Of a stretch of DNA of 64,000 nt, positions 1 to 9,234 are shown in pieces. The position numbers were made by a program, and so were the translations under genes. The first letter of the stretch is position 1, and each line of letters opens with the position of its first letter. The notes below the pieces were generated by a model that saw only the letters and a program-made list of their open reading frames with translations, was not told the origin of the DNA and ran no database searches. Source of the stretch: Thiobacillus sp. (lineage in GTDB: Bacteria > Pseudomonadota > Gammaproteobacteria > Burkholderiales > Thiobacillaceae); the NCBI GenBank assembly GCA_019459325.1, contig JAIBFA010000036.1, positions 1 to 64,000 on the forward strand. Direction: 5' to 3'.

Positions 1-708
1 GCGACTGGCAAGCCGAGCGGTCACATTCCGACGACCGCTTCTTGCGATACGTGCCACAGAACCAGTGCCTGGACACCTGCCACCTTCAGCCACACCGGCG
101 TCGCCCCGGGCACCTGCTCGACCTGCCACAACGGCACTGCGGCAACGGGTAAACCGACCACGCACATCCCGACCACACAGGCGTGCGACACGTGCCACAG
201 AACCAGCGCCTGGACGCCTGCCACCTTCAGCCACACCGGCGTCGCCCCGGGCACCTGCTTGACCTGTCATAACGGCACGACCGCGACCGGCAAGCCAACG
301 AGCCATATTCCCACCACAAAATCCTGCGACACCTGCCACAAGACCAGTGCCTGGACGCCGGCCACCTTCAGTCACACCGGCGTGGCCCCCGGCACCTGCT
401 CGACTTGCCACAACGGAGCCACGGCGACTGGCAAGCCGAGCGGTCACATTCCGACGACCGCTTCTTGCGATACGTGCCACAGAACCAGTGCCTGGACACC
501 TGCCACCTTCAGCCACACCGGCGTCGCCCCGGGCACCTGCTTGACCTGTCATAACGGCACGACCGCGACCGGCAAGCCGGGAGGACATATCCCGACTACC
601 GCCACCTGCGATTCGTGCCATAGGACAACGGTGCCATGGACCAGCCCGACCATGAATCACGCCGCGGTTGTCAGCGCCACCTGCGAGTCATGCCATGGCG
701 GGGCTTAC
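1..708 (+). repeat. Tandem 141-bp coding repeat of the multiheme cytochrome
   Basis: The period is 141 bp (47 codons, two hemes per unit). Copies run 1-141, 142-282, 283-423 and 424-564, then a degenerate copy from 565 to about 708. The first ~120 bases of copies 1 and 4 are identical or nearly so. The end of copy 2 running into copy 3 matches the end of copy 4 running into copy 5. This mosaic pattern indicates unequal crossing-over or gene conversion, and more copies may lie to the left. Confidence 0.93.
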
Positions 709-996
709 ACGGCGGCGGGGGCTCAGGCCAAACCGATCAATCACATTCCGACTGCTCTGGTGGGGGGCAAAGACTGCAAGGCCTGTCACACCAGTACTGC
801 CAGCTGGTCGGCGAAGATGGACCACAACAATATTCTGACTGGGTGCAAGACATGTCATGCCAGCGGAACGAGTTACCTGGGCAGCATGGAGAAGAAGAGT
901 GTGACACATGAATCAAGAACGGCCACCGACTGCTCCCAGTCGGGCTGCCACAGACCTTTGGGCAACAAGGGCGTGGCCTACGTTAAATGGGATTAA
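1..996 (+). CDS. Multiheme c-type cytochrome, 3' part (5' end outside window)
   Basis: The reading frame is open from base 1 to the TAA at 994-996, so only the C-terminal 331 residues are present. They contain twelve CxxCH heme-attachment motifs and one terminal CX4CH (C-SQSG-CH). Residues 1-188 are four near-perfect 47-residue repeats, each with CDTCH, a conserved FSH and CxTCH, plus conserved GHIPTT and GKP segments. A fifth, divergent copy and a non-repeated tail follow. Such proteins are periplasmic or outer-membrane electron carriers that need heme ligation by the Ccm system, which is encoded just downstream. Extra histidines in each repeat could be distal heme ligands (inference). Total heme number, signal peptide and N-terminal domain are unknown because the start is missing. 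The donor and acceptor cannot be named from sequence alone. Confidence 0.9.
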   Translation, partial: ATGKPSGHIPTTASCDTCHRTSAWTPATFSHTGVAPGTCSTCHNGTAATGKPTTHIPTTQACDTCHRTSAWTPATFSHTGVAPGTCLTCHNGTTATGKPTSHIPTTKSCDTCHKTSAWTPATFSHTGVAPGTCSTCHNGATATGKPSGHIPTTASCDTCHRTSAWTPATFSHTGVAPGTCLTCHNGTTATGKPGGHIPTTATCDSCHRTTVPWTSPTMNHAAVVSATCESCHGGAYTAAGAQAKPINHIPTALVGGKDCKACHTSTASWSAKMDHNNILTGCKTCHASGTSYLGSMEKKSVTHESRTATDCSQSGCHRPLGNKGVAYVKWD

Positions 997-1030
997 CAGG
1001 CGGCATTGCTGTTGGAACGTGCTGCCCGGC

Positions 1031-1044
1031 GGACAAGCTTGTCC
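1031..1044. other. Perfect 14-bp palindrome in the cytochrome-barrel gap
   Basis: GGACAAGCTTGTCC is self-complementary and is flanked by CCCGG and CCGGG, so the transcript could form a hairpin between the two genes. No T-run follows on the plus strand, so it is not a standard terminator. It may be a processing or partial-termination site that sets cytochrome:barrel expression (inference). Confidence 0.4.
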
Positions 1045-1081
1045 CGGGTAAGTTTTTGGCAACTCATTGACGGGGTAGGCA

Positions 1082-3520
1082 ATGTTTTTTACCACCAGGA
1101 ACACGCTGGTCGGGGCGTTGGTCGCGTGCAGCGTGGCGGCTCTCAGCCCGCAATCGGCAACGGCCCAGATTCTGGAAGAAATCCAGGTTCAGCCCGACAA
1201 TTTCGAGAATGTCGTGCGGCTGCAATTCAATGCCCGGATCCAGTTCTTGCGTGCTGTCCCGATCGGGAAGAGCAACACCATCGTGGTCTATTTCCGGCTC
1301 CTTCAGGGCGACGAGCGGATCGAGATCAAGGCGATTGAAAAGCTCAAGTCGAAAGCTTTTGAGCAACTTCCTGCGGTCAGCGCAACCCTTTCCCCCCAGG
1401 CCGCCCAGGTCAAGAAGCTGACCCTGCAGATCGGGAAAGGGGGGCAGCTTGCCAATATCAAGGTGCGCGCTGGGTTGGATGGCCGTAGCGTGGACCTCAT
1501 TTTTGGCGAGACGGCAAAACTGTATCAACTCGCTCCGGACAGCAAGCGCTATGCTCTGACACTGCAGAGTTCGACCTCCGCGAGCGAATTGAGTGGCAAA
1601 GTCGTTCCCCGGGAAGTTCAGGACTATGATGTCTTCACCTCCCAGCAGACGCAGGAAGGCAAGGTTCTGTATGAACTGAACCTGGGCTACTTTTCCACAC
1701 GCGAAGAGGCGGAACAGGTCCGTGCCAAGCTGCTCGCTCAATTCCCGGAATCCGTGATAACCGATCTGGCCAAGCGCAGGAAAAGCATGCTCAAGGCCGC
1801 CTCCGCCTCCGCCAAGGCAACGCCCGAAGCCCGGCAGGCGCAGGCCATGGCTCCGCTGCCCGAGGTGGAAGACCAGGCGGCCTTGCTCATGCCCAAGGCG
1901 CAGGAAGCCCTCAATGCCGGGAACTACGAACTGGCCACCAACACCTTCAACCAGATTTTGCTATTGCCTCCAAACAAATATTCGCAGGAAGCCCAGGAAT
2001 TGATTGGCGTGGCTCGGGAACGCAATGGCGAACTGGCCAAGGCCAAGGCCGAATATGAGCTGTATCTGAAACTGTTTCCGGATGGAGCGGGGGTTGATCG
2101 GGTGCGCAAGCAACTTGCCCAGCTGAAAGTGCCTGCTCCTGGCGCCCGCAAGGCAAGACCCCGGGACGAGACTGTCATCAAAACCGTTTCGGGCAGTTTT
2201 TCGCAGTTTTATTACGGCGGCAAAAGTCAGACACAGACGGCTTTCAATACCCCCGTCGCACCGGGAACGTCGACACTGTCGACCAGGAGCCAGTCCGAGT
2301 TGAAAAGCCAACTTGACCTTACGGGACGCTATCGGAATGCCGATGCGGATCAGAAGCTGGTCTTCCGGGATGACGATATCCGTAGATTCGTAGATGATCG
2401 CCCGGATCGGAATCGCGTTCTTTCCGCCTACTATGAATACAAAGGCTACCAGAACGGATTCAGCGCCAGAGTGGGGCGCCAGACCCCGTCATCCGCCGGC
2501 GTGTTCGGCCGGTTCGATGGTGCGCTGTTGGGTTACGAATTTGTACCTAATTGGCGGGCCAATATTGTTGCGGGTATGCCGGTGGATTTCCCGACCCTGG
2601 CAACGGATCGGACATTCTGGGGGGTGAGCCTGGATGCGGACCAGTTGACCGAGCGTTTGCGCGGCAAGACCTATTACATGGAGCAGACTGCAGACGGCAT
2701 TCTGGATCGGCGCGCCGTGGGCCTGGAACTGGGGTGGCACCTTGCGCGCGGTTCCGTCAGCACGCAACTGGATTACGACTTGAGCTATGACGTTCTCAAT
2801 ATTGCCGTACTGCAGGGCGACTGGCAGACCGAAGGGGGAAGCAGTTTCAACTTTCTGCTGGATCGCCGCCGCACCCCCCCGCTCGCCACTTCCATTGCCT
2901 TGTATAACGTCGCGGTCGGGGCCATATCGCCCCTTCCCGTCAGCATCAAGCAATTGCTTGCGACTGAATCGGAAGACCAGATACGCACTTGGGCTTTGGA
3001 CAGCAGCGCCGTCGTGGAACAAGTTTCCGTCGGGTTCCTGAAGCCATTGAACGAAACCTGGCAGGTAGGCGGGGATTTCAATCTGTCCAATACCGGCGCA
3101 TTGCCCGGACAGACCCTGGACGATGGAACGGTTATCGCCCCCACGCCTGCCACCGGCAATATTTACAGGTATTCCCTGCGGGCCATCGGTTCCAGCCTGC
3201 TGACAACGAACGATGCCCACGTGTTTTCCGTGTCCCTGAACCAGGGCGAAACCTTCCATGGTGAACAGTTTGTCTACAACAATACGACCCGGTTGGGTCG
3301 CTGGACGATTGAGCCTTCGCTGAAATACTACCAACAGCAAAACGACCCGGACACCGATCTGGTTCAGTGGGCGCCCGAGATTCGCCTGTCCTACCAGTGG
3401 AAAGACAACCTGTCGCTGGAGGCCGATTACATTTATGAACATATAGTGACACGCAGCCCAACTAGCCAGGATACTGACCAGGGTCATTTCTTCTATGTAG
3501 GTTACCGTTGGGATATTTGA
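1082..3520 (+). CDS. Outer-membrane beta-barrel protein with SPOR/TPR-like periplasmic region
   Basis: The protein has 812 residues. Residues 1-28 are a Sec signal peptide ending in SATA-Q. Residues ~29-155 form a beta-rich domain that resembles AMIN-type periplasmic domains. Around 195-225 a stretch reads YELNLGYFSTREEAEQVRAK, which looks like a SPOR motif. Residues ~265-345 are TPR-like helices. From ~375 to the end the pattern alternates as in a transmembrane beta-barrel and closes with YVGYRWDI. The gene starts 85 bp after a multiheme cytochrome and 25 bp before ccmA, all on the same strand. I infer that the barrel could house or anchor the cytochrome as an electron conduit, or act as a porin for that system. 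I recognise no named family over the full length. The domain calls are by eye, and a secretion or polysaccharide-export barrel remains possible. Confidence 0.75.
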   Translation: MFFTTRNTLVGALVACSVAALSPQSATAQILEEIQVQPDNFENVVRLQFNARIQFLRAVPIGKSNTIVVYFRLLQGDERIEIKAIEKLKSKAFEQLPAVSATLSPQAAQVKKLTLQIGKGGQLANIKVRAGLDGRSVDLIFGETAKLYQLAPDSKRYALTLQSSTSASELSGKVVPREVQDYDVFTSQQTQEGKVLYELNLGYFSTREEAEQVRAKLLAQFPESVITDLAKRRKSMLKAASASAKATPEARQAQAMAPLPEVEDQAALLMPKAQEALNAGNYELATNTFNQILLLPPNKYSQEAQELIGVARERNGELAKAKAEYELYLKLFPDGAGVDRVRKQLAQLKVPAPGARKARPRDETVIKTVSGSFSQFYYGGKSQTQTAFNTPVAPGTSTLSTRSQSELKSQLDLTGRYRNADADQKLVFRDDDIRRFVDDRPDRNRVLSAYYEYKGYQNGFSARVGRQTPSSAGVFGRFDGALLGYEFVPNWRANIVAGMPVDFPTLATDRTFWGVSLDADQLTERLRGKTYYMEQTADGILDRRAVGLELGWHLARGSVSTQLDYDLSYDVLNIAVLQGDWQTEGGSSFNFLLDRRRTPPLATSIALYNVAVGAISPLPVSIKQLLATESEDQIRTWALDSSAVVEQVSVGFLKPLNETWQVGGDFNLSNTGALPGQTLDDGTVIAPTPATGNIYRYSLRAIGSSLLTTNDAHVFSVSLNQGETFHGEQFVYNNTTRLGRWTIEPSLKYYQQQNDPDTDLVQWAPEIRLSYQWKDNLSLEADYIYEHIVTRSPTSQDTDQGHFFYVGYRWDI

Positions 3521-3545
3521 ACGAAATAAACCGCAAAGGCCGCTC

Positions 3546-4166
3546 ATGCTGGAAGTAAGCAGCCTCGGGTGCCTGCGTGGCGAGCGCCGTCTGTTTGCCG
3601 GCGTGTCCTTCAGCCTCAGGCCCGGCGGACTGATCTGGATACAAGGCGGTAACGGCAGTGGCAAGACCACCTTGCTGCGTACCTTGTGCGGGCTGACCCA
3701 CGCCATGGCGGGCGAAGTGCGCTGGAGTGGCACGCCCATCCAATTGCTGGGTGAGGAGTATCGGCGCGAGCTGACCTATATCGGCCATGCCAATGGACTG
3801 AAGGAAGACCTCAGCGCCCAGGAGAATCTGCTTGTCGCCGCGCATCTTGTCGGTCAGCCGGTGAGCCGCGCGGAGGTGGCCGGGGCCTTGCAAGGTAGTG
3901 GCCTGGCGGGTCGCGAGCACCTGGCGGTTAAATTCCTGTCCCAAGGACAGCGCCGCCGCGTCACGCTGGCCCGGTTGCGGCTCATGCCTCCACGCACGCT
4001 TTGGCTGCTGGACGAACCCTTCAACGCACTGGATACCCATGCGGTTGCCGGCATGCGGAAAATCATGGAAAACCACCTGTCTCAGGGAGGCATGATTGCC
4101 CTGACCACCCACCAGGATGTGGCGATCCAGGCGGCCGATGTCCAAACTCTGCGGCTGGATGCCTGA
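3546..4166 (+). CDS. ccmA: Heme exporter ATP-binding protein CcmA
   Basis: CcmA is the ATPase of the CcmABCD complex, which releases holo-CcmE from CcmC during cytochrome c maturation. The 206-residue protein has Walker A GGNGSGKT (34-41), an ABC signature LSQGQRRR, Walker B LWLLDEP and a switch histidine in TTHQD. The length is normal for the family. It is the first gene of a complete ccm operon; ccmB starts 13 bp after its stop. The gene follows the barrel gene by only 25 bp, so it may be read through from the cytochrome/barrel unit. Confidence 0.96.
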   Translation: MLEVSSLGCLRGERRLFAGVSFSLRPGGLIWIQGGNGSGKTTLLRTLCGLTHAMAGEVRWSGTPIQLLGEEYRRELTYIGHANGLKEDLSAQENLLVAAHLVGQPVSRAEVAGALQGSGLAGREHLAVKFLSQGQRRRVTLARLRLMPPRTLWLLDEPFNALDTHAVAGMRKIMENHLSQGGMIALTTHQDVAIQAADVQTLRLDA

Positions 4167-4179
4167 GGACGCGGGCGAG

Positions 4180-4848
4180 ATGATGCAAACCTTGCGTTAC
4201 GTGGTTTTCCGCGATGTGCTGCTCGCCATGAGGCGGCGCGCCGATGTGGCGACCACGCTGTTTTTTTTCGTCATCGTCGCCAGCCTGTTCCCGCTGGGCG
4301 TGGGGCCGGAGCCCAAGCTGCTGCGCGCCATGGCGCCGGGCATCCTGTGGGTGGCGGCGCTACTGGCCTCCATGCTGTCTTTGGGACGGCTGTTTGCCGA
4401 GGACTATGCCGATGGCAGCCTGGAACAACTGGTGCTGGTGCCGGAACCGCTTGCCCTGGTGGTGATCGGCAAGGTTGTGGCGCACTGGCTGGTGTCGGGT
4501 TTGCCGCTGGTGTTGATTTCGCCGGTGATCGCACTGCAATTCGATCTGCCGCGCGACGCGATAGTCACCCTGCTACTGGCGCTGCTGCTGGGCACCCCGT
4601 TGCTGAGCCTGATCGGCGCGATCGGCGCGGCGCTCACGGTTGGGGTGCGCGGCGGCGGGGTGCTGATCTCGCTGCTGGTGCTGCCCTTGTATGTGCCTGT
4701 GCTGATTTTTGGTGCAGGCGCGGTGGATGCCAGCGCCATGGGCATGGATGCCAGTGGCCACCTGTCCATACTCGGTGCACTGCTGCTGCTGGGAATGGTG
4801 CTGGCGCCGTGGGCGACTGCGGCCGCACTGCGGATATCGCTGGAATAA
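4180..4848 (+). CDS. ccmB: Heme exporter membrane protein CcmB
   Basis: CcmB is the membrane subunit that pairs with CcmA. The 222-residue protein begins MMQTLRYVVFRDVLLAMRRR and has about six hydrophobic helices, as expected. I chose the first ATG of the ATGATG pair at 4180. An in-frame ATG at 4117 lies inside ccmA and would add unrelated residues. The conserved SLGRLFAEDYADG-type segment typical of CcmB is present near residue 68. Confidence 0.94.
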   Translation: MMQTLRYVVFRDVLLAMRRRADVATTLFFFVIVASLFPLGVGPEPKLLRAMAPGILWVAALLASMLSLGRLFAEDYADGSLEQLVLVPEPLALVVIGKVVAHWLVSGLPLVLISPVIALQFDLPRDAIVTLLLALLLGTPLLSLIGAIGAALTVGVRGGGVLISLLVLPLYVPVLIFGAGAVDASAMGMDASGHLSILGALLLLGMVLAPWATAAALRISLE

Positions 4849-4873
4849 TGATCACCTTGGAATCTTCTGCCGC

Positions 4874-5614
4874 ATGAAATTGAACTGGTTCAAATACGCG
4901 TCCCCCGTCACGTTTTATCCGCTGGCGGGCAAGCTGATTCCTTGGTTCGCGCTGGCTGCCGCCATCCTCACGGTCGCGGGCCTGTATATCAGTTTTTTTG
5001 TCGCCCCCACGGATTTCCAGCAGGGCGAGTCGTACCGCATCATTTTCATCCATGTGCCCGCGGCCTGGATGTCGATGTTCATCTATATCGTGATGGCGGG
5101 TTGGGCTGCGGCCGGGCTGATCTTCAACACCCGCCTGTCGTCGATGATGGCCAGCGCGCTGGCGCCGACCGGCGCGCTGTTCACCTTCATCGCCCTGTGG
5201 ACCGGCGCGCTCTGGGGCAAGCCCACCTGGGGCGCCTGGTGGGTATGGGACGCCCGGCTGACCTCCGAACTGATTCTGCTGTTCCTGTATATGGGGTTTC
5301 TGGCGCTGCACGCCGCGATCGACGACCCGCGTCGTGCCGACCGTGCCAGCGCGGTGCTGGCTCTGGTCGGGGTGGTCAATGTGCCGATCATTTATTTTTC
5401 GGTCAAATGGTGGAACACCCTGCATCAGGGTGCCTCGGTCAGCATGACCATGGCGCCCAAGATGGCTGCCACCATGCTGCTGGGCATGCTCATCATGGCG
5501 CTGGCCTGCTGGATGTACAGCATCGCCGCGGCGTTGATGCGTTTGCGCTGCATCATCCTTGAACGCGAACAGCAGGCCGAGTGGGTCGCCAATCTGGCAA
5601 AGGAACCAACATGA
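4874..5614 (+). CDS. ccmC: Heme handling protein CcmC
   Basis: CcmC presents periplasmic heme to CcmE and belongs to the heme-handling protein superfamily. The 246-residue protein has six predicted helices and the tryptophan-rich signature TWGAWWVWDARLTSE. Heme-ligand histidines flank it (FIHVPAAW before; WWNTLHQGAS after). The start at 4874 (MKLNWFKYASP) matches family N-termini, and upstream in-frame codons lie in ccmB. Its stop overlaps the ccmD start in an ATGA. Confidence 0.96.
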   Translation: MKLNWFKYASPVTFYPLAGKLIPWFALAAAILTVAGLYISFFVAPTDFQQGESYRIIFIHVPAAWMSMFIYIVMAGWAAAGLIFNTRLSSMMASALAPTGALFTFIALWTGALWGKPTWGAWWVWDARLTSELILLFLYMGFLALHAAIDDPRRADRASAVLALVGVVNVPIIYFSVKWWNTLHQGASVSMTMAPKMAATMLLGMLIMALACWMYSIAAALMRLRCIILEREQQAEWVANLAKEPT

Positions 5615-5805
5615 TCTGGAAGAGCCTGGATGACTTCATCGCCATGGGGGGGTACGGCTTTTATGTCTGGGGGTCTTACCTGGTCACGGCCGCGCTTATC
5701 GGAGCCGAAATTTTGATGTTGCGCGCGCGTCGGCGTGCCGTCGAAAAAGCCCGCCACGTCCAAATAATCCTGTCCGAGCAGACGAAACATGAAACCACGA
5801 CATAA
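5611..5805 (+). CDS. ccmD: Heme exporter small membrane protein CcmD
   Basis: This is a 64-residue single-helix protein ([20 protein letters not shown]...), with one transmembrane segment at ~20-40 and a basic [11 protein letters not shown] tail. It stabilises CcmC-CcmE and is needed to release CcmE. It starts within the ccmC stop (ATGA at 5611-5614), and its 3' end overlaps ccmE by 17 bp. Confidence 0.93.
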   Translation: MIWKSLDDFIAMGGYGFYVWGSYLVTAALIGAEILMLRARRRAVEKARHVQIILSEQTKHETTT

Positions 5806-6262
5806 ACGCATGGCGCTGATTGCCGCCGGTCTGACTGCCGTCGGCCTCGCCGCCGCCCTGGTGCTGAATGCCTTTCGCAGCAATCTGGTGTTCTTCTTCA
5901 CGCCCAGCCAGATCGCGGCCCACGAGGCCCCCACGGGCCGCGGTCTGCGAATTGGTGGACTGGTGGTGGCCGGTAGCGTGAAGCGAGAAGGCGTCACGGT
6001 GCATTTCACCGTGACCGATACCGCCCAGTCCATCCCCGTGGTGTACACCGGCATCCTGCCCGACCTGTTCAAGGAAGGAAAAGGCGTGGTCGCCCAGGGC
6101 GAACTGGACGCCAATGGCGTGTTCCAGGCCAGTGAAGTCCTGGCCAAGCACGACGAGAACTACATGCCGCCCGAGGCGGCCGAAGCGCTCCAGCGGGCTC
6201 AGGCCTCGAGCGACAGCACCGGCAAGACGCTGGTCATGGATACGGAAGGCACACCTCAATGA
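5789..6262 (+). CDS. ccmE: Periplasmic heme chaperone CcmE
   Basis: CcmE binds heme covalently and hands it to CcmF. The 157-residue protein has an N-terminal membrane anchor (residues ~8-28) and an OB-fold domain. The signature LAKHDENY is present, with H121 as the covalent heme ligand and Y125 as the axial ligand. The normal His form indicates classical System I rather than the Cys variant. The start lies inside ccmD; the stop overlaps ccmF (ATGA at 6259-6262). Confidence 0.97.
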   Translation: MKPRHKRMALIAAGLTAVGLAAALVLNAFRSNLVFFFTPSQIAAHEAPTGRGLRIGGLVVAGSVKREGVTVHFTVTDTAQSIPVVYTGILPDLFKEGKGVVAQGELDANGVFQASEVLAKHDENYMPPEAAEALQRAQASSDSTGKTLVMDTEGTPQ

Positions 6263-8241
6263 TTCCTGAAATCGGGCACTTCGCCCTCATCGTCGCGCTC
6301 CTGATCGCCACGGCACTGACAGTTTTTCCCATCGTCGGCGCACAGCGCGGCATCGCGTCCTGGATGGCGATGGCGCGGCCCGCCGCGCAGGGGCTGTTCG
6401 TGTTCGTTACCCTCGCCATGGTCTGCCTGGCGTATTCCTTTGCCGTCAACGATTTCTCCGTGCTGAACGTCGCCAGCAATTCCAACTCCATGCTGCCGCT
6501 GCATTACCGGTTGGCCGCGGTGTGGGGTAGCCATGAAGGCTCCGTGCTGTTGTGGGTGTTCATGCTCACGCTCTGGATGGTCGCGGTGTCGTTGTTCAGC
6601 CGCCATCTGCCGCGTGAAATGGTGGCGCGCATTCTGGGCGTGATGGGTTTCATCAGCGTCGGCTTCCTGCTGTTCATGCTGCTGACCTCCAACCCCTTCG
6701 ATCGTCTGCTGCCCGCCGCGCCCGATGGCCGCGATCTCAATCCGCTGCTGCAGGACCCCGGTATGGTGTTCCATCCACCCATACTCTACATGGGCTATGT
6801 GGGGTTTTCCGTGGCCTTTGCCTTTGCCATCGCCGCCTTGCTGGGCGGCAATCTGGACGCGGCCTGGGCGCGCTGGTCGCGCCCCTGGACGACTGTGGCC
6901 TGGGTGTTTCTCACCCTGGGCATCGCACTGGGCAGTTGGTGGGCCTATTACGAATTGGGCTGGGGCGGCTGGTGGTTCTGGGACCCGGTGGAAAATGCTT
7001 CCTTCATGCCCTGGCTGGTCGGCACCGCATTGATGCACTCGCTTGCCGTCACCGAAAAGCGCGGCAGCTTCAAGAACTGGACCGTGCTGCTCGCCATCGT
7101 CGCCTTTTCCCTGTCGCTCCTGGGCACCTTCCTCGTGCGTTCCGGCGTGCTGACTTCGGTCCATGCCTTCGCCACCGATCCCAAGCGCGGCATCTTCATC
7201 CTGATGTTTCTGGCGATCGTGACCGGCGGCTCGCTCCTGCTGTTCGCCTGGCGCGCGGGCAGGGTGGGCCTGGGGGGGCGTTTCGACCTGGTGTCGCGCG
7301 AATCCATGCTGCTCGCCAACAATGTCATTCTGGTCGTGGCCGCCGGCTCGGTGCTGCTGGGCACCTTGTATCCTCTGGTGCTCGACGCGCTGGGGCTGGG
7401 CAAGATTTCAGTCGGCCCGCCTTACTTCGATAACGTGTTCGCCCCGCTCATGGCGCCCGCCATTTTTCTCATGGGCGTCGGCCCGCTGACCCGCTGGAAA
7501 TCGGCCAGCCTGCCGGAACTGGCCCTGCGGCTGCGTTGGGCGTTCGGCGTCAGTCTGGTCAGTGCCTTGCTGCTCCCCCTCGCGCTGGGTGAGTGGTCGC
7601 CCATGATCAGCTTTGGCCTGTTGCTCGCCCTGTGGGTGTTCACCTCCACAGCGCTCAACCTGTGGAACCGGGTCCAACCCACCGCGAGCGCCTCGCTGCG
7701 GCAGCGCTTCGGCAGCCAGTCGCGAAGCTATTACGGCATGCTGCTGGCGCATCTCGGCGTCGGTGTGTTTATCGTCGGCGTGACGATGGTCAAGGGCTAC
7801 CAGACCGAGAAAGACGTACGAATGGAAGTCGGCGACACGGTCAGCATCGGCGCCTATCAGTTTGTATTCAAGGGCGTGACCGAGGTGCCCGGACCCAATT
7901 ACATGGCATCGCGTGGCAGCGTCGACGTCCTGAAGCATGGCAGGCTGGAGCGAACCCTGGCGCCGGAAAAACGCATCTATTTCGCCACGCAGATGCCGAT
8001 GACCGAGGCGGCCATCAGCACCGGGTTTACCCGCGACCTGTATGTTTCGCTGGGCGAACCGGTCGATAACGGTGCCTGGGTGGTGCGCGTGTATGTCAAA
8101 CCCTTCGTCGACTGGATCTGGGGCGGTTGCCTGGTCATGGCGCTGGGCGGCGTGCTGGCGCTGTCCGACCGTCGTTACCGCCTGACCCGGCGGCGCGCGC
8201 AGACCGCGCCCGCTGCCGCTCTGGTTGCGGAGGCGGCATGA
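6259..8241 (+). CDS. ccmF: Cytochrome c heme lyase subunit CcmF
   Basis: CcmF is the large membrane subunit of the heme lyase that joins heme to apocytochrome CxxCH. At 660 residues with many transmembrane helices it has the usual length. The WWD domain is seen as [20 protein letters not shown] near residues 233-252, with flanking histidines ([24 protein letters not shown]). Overlapping ATGA junctions on both sides indicate translational coupling with ccmE and ccmG. Confidence 0.97.
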   Translation: MIPEIGHFALIVALLIATALTVFPIVGAQRGIASWMAMARPAAQGLFVFVTLAMVCLAYSFAVNDFSVLNVASNSNSMLPLHYRLAAVWGSHEGSVLLWVFMLTLWMVAVSLFSRHLPREMVARILGVMGFISVGFLLFMLLTSNPFDRLLPAAPDGRDLNPLLQDPGMVFHPPILYMGYVGFSVAFAFAIAALLGGNLDAAWARWSRPWTTVAWVFLTLGIALGSWWAYYELGWGGWWFWDPVENASFMPWLVGTALMHSLAVTEKRGSFKNWTVLLAIVAFSLSLLGTFLVRSGVLTSVHAFATDPKRGIFILMFLAIVTGGSLLLFAWRAGRVGLGGRFDLVSRESMLLANNVILVVAAGSVLLGTLYPLVLDALGLGKISVGPPYFDNVFAPLMAPAIFLMGVGPLTRWKSASLPELALRLRWAFGVSLVSALLLPLALGEWSPMISFGLLLALWVFTSTALNLWNRVQPTASASLRQRFGSQSRSYYGMLLAHLGVGVFIVGVTMVKGYQTEKDVRMEVGDTVSIGAYQFVFKGVTEVPGPNYMASRGSVDVLKHGRLERTLAPEKRIYFATQMPMTEAAISTGFTRDLYVSLGEPVDNGAWVVRVYVKPFVDWIWGGCLVMALGGVLALSDRRYRLTRRRAQTAPAAALVAEAA

Positions 8242-8768
8242 AAGCCTGGTATTTGATTCCCCTGGCGATCTTCATCGCCATGCTGGGATTTTTGGGCGTG
8301 GGCCTCAAGCTCGATCCCCGCGAGGTGCCCTCGCCCTTGATCGACAAGCCCGCGCCGGTGTTCCGCCTGCAAACGCTGGATTCGCCTTCCCGGCTGATGT
8401 CTTCCGAGGAAATGCGCGGCCAGGTCTGGCTGCTCAATGTGTGGGCATCGTGGTGCGCCGGCTGCCGTGAGGAGCATCCGATCCTGGTCGAATTCGCCAA
8501 AACCCGCACCGTGCCGATTTATGGGCTGGATTACAAGGATCAGCCCGACGATGCGCGCCGCTGGCTGGCCAATTTCGGCAATCCCTACGTGGCCAGCGTG
8601 TCCGACCCGGACGGCCGGACGGGGATCGAGTTCGGGGTGTACGGCGTGCCGGAAACTTTCGTCATCGACAAGGCCGGGATCATCCGCCACAAGCAGATCG
8701 GCCCCATCACACCCGAGGTGCTACGCGACACGATTCTTCCCTTGGTGAAAAAACTCAATGCTGCTTAA
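8238..8768 (+). CDS. ccmG: Thiol:disulfide interchange protein CcmG (DsbE)
   Basis: CcmG is a membrane-anchored, periplasmic thioredoxin-fold reductant of apocytochrome or CcmH cysteines. The 176-residue protein has an N-terminal anchor (~4-22), active site W72-CAGC-76 and a VPET cis-proline loop. CAGC replaces the more common CPTC/CxxC spacer residues but keeps both cysteines. The start at 8238 overlaps the ccmF stop; the 3' end overlaps ccmH by 11 bp. Confidence 0.95.
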   Translation: MKAWYLIPLAIFIAMLGFLGVGLKLDPREVPSPLIDKPAPVFRLQTLDSPSRLMSSEEMRGQVWLLNVWASWCAGCREEHPILVEFAKTRTVPIYGLDYKDQPDDARRWLANFGNPYVASVSDPDGRTGIEFGVYGVPETFVIDKAGIIRHKQIGPITPEVLRDTILPLVKKLNAA

Positions 8769-9234
8769 ACCTTTACTTGCCCTCCTGCTGGCGGCGGCGC
8801 TGCATCCTGCTTGGGCCAAAGAGGCCGCCCCGGTTGCCGCCGACCCCGTGGCCGAAGCAAGGCTGATGAAGCTCTCCAGCGAACTGCGCTGCCTGGTGTG
8901 CCAAAACCAGACCATCGCCGACTCCAACGCCGAACTGGCAGTCGACCTGCGCAACGAAATTCGCGAAAAAATCCAGACGGGCATGAGCGATGCCGAAATC
9001 AAGGACTTCATGGTCGCCCGCTACGGCGACTTTGTGCTGTATCGCCCGCCCGTCAAGAACACGACACTGGTGCTCTGGGTCGGCCCCTTCCTGCTGCTGG
9101 CGGTGGGCGGCGGCATTCTGGTTTTCAATCTGAGACGGCGTCGGCAGCATGCCGCCGAACCGGAATTGAGCCGCGACGAACAAGCACTGGCGGAATCCCT
9201 GCTGCACACCGACCCAACCAAGGAAACAACATGA
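8758..9234 (+). CDS. ccmH: Cytochrome c maturation protein CcmH
   Basis: CcmH is a membrane-anchored thiol oxidoreductase that holds apocytochrome for heme ligation. The 158-residue protein has a signal peptide (~1-20), the LRCLVCQNQ motif with C45 and C48, and one C-terminal transmembrane helix followed by a basic RRRRQ. It is the short CcmH form; the TPR part is encoded separately as ccmI, coupled by an ATGA at 9231-9234. Confidence 0.96.
   Translation: MLLKPLLALLLAAALHPAWAKEAAPVAADPVAEARLMKLSSELRCLVCQNQTIADSNAELAVDLRNEIREKIQTGMSDAEIKDFMVARYGDFVLYRPPVKNTTLVLWVGPFLLLAVGGGILVFNLRRRRQHAAEPELSRDEQALAESLLHTDPTKETT

Noticed and set aside
1-708. Regular repeat that could suggest a CRISPR array
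   Set aside because: The 141-bp unit is an open reading frame with CxxCH motifs in every copy; there are no short repeats with unique spacers.
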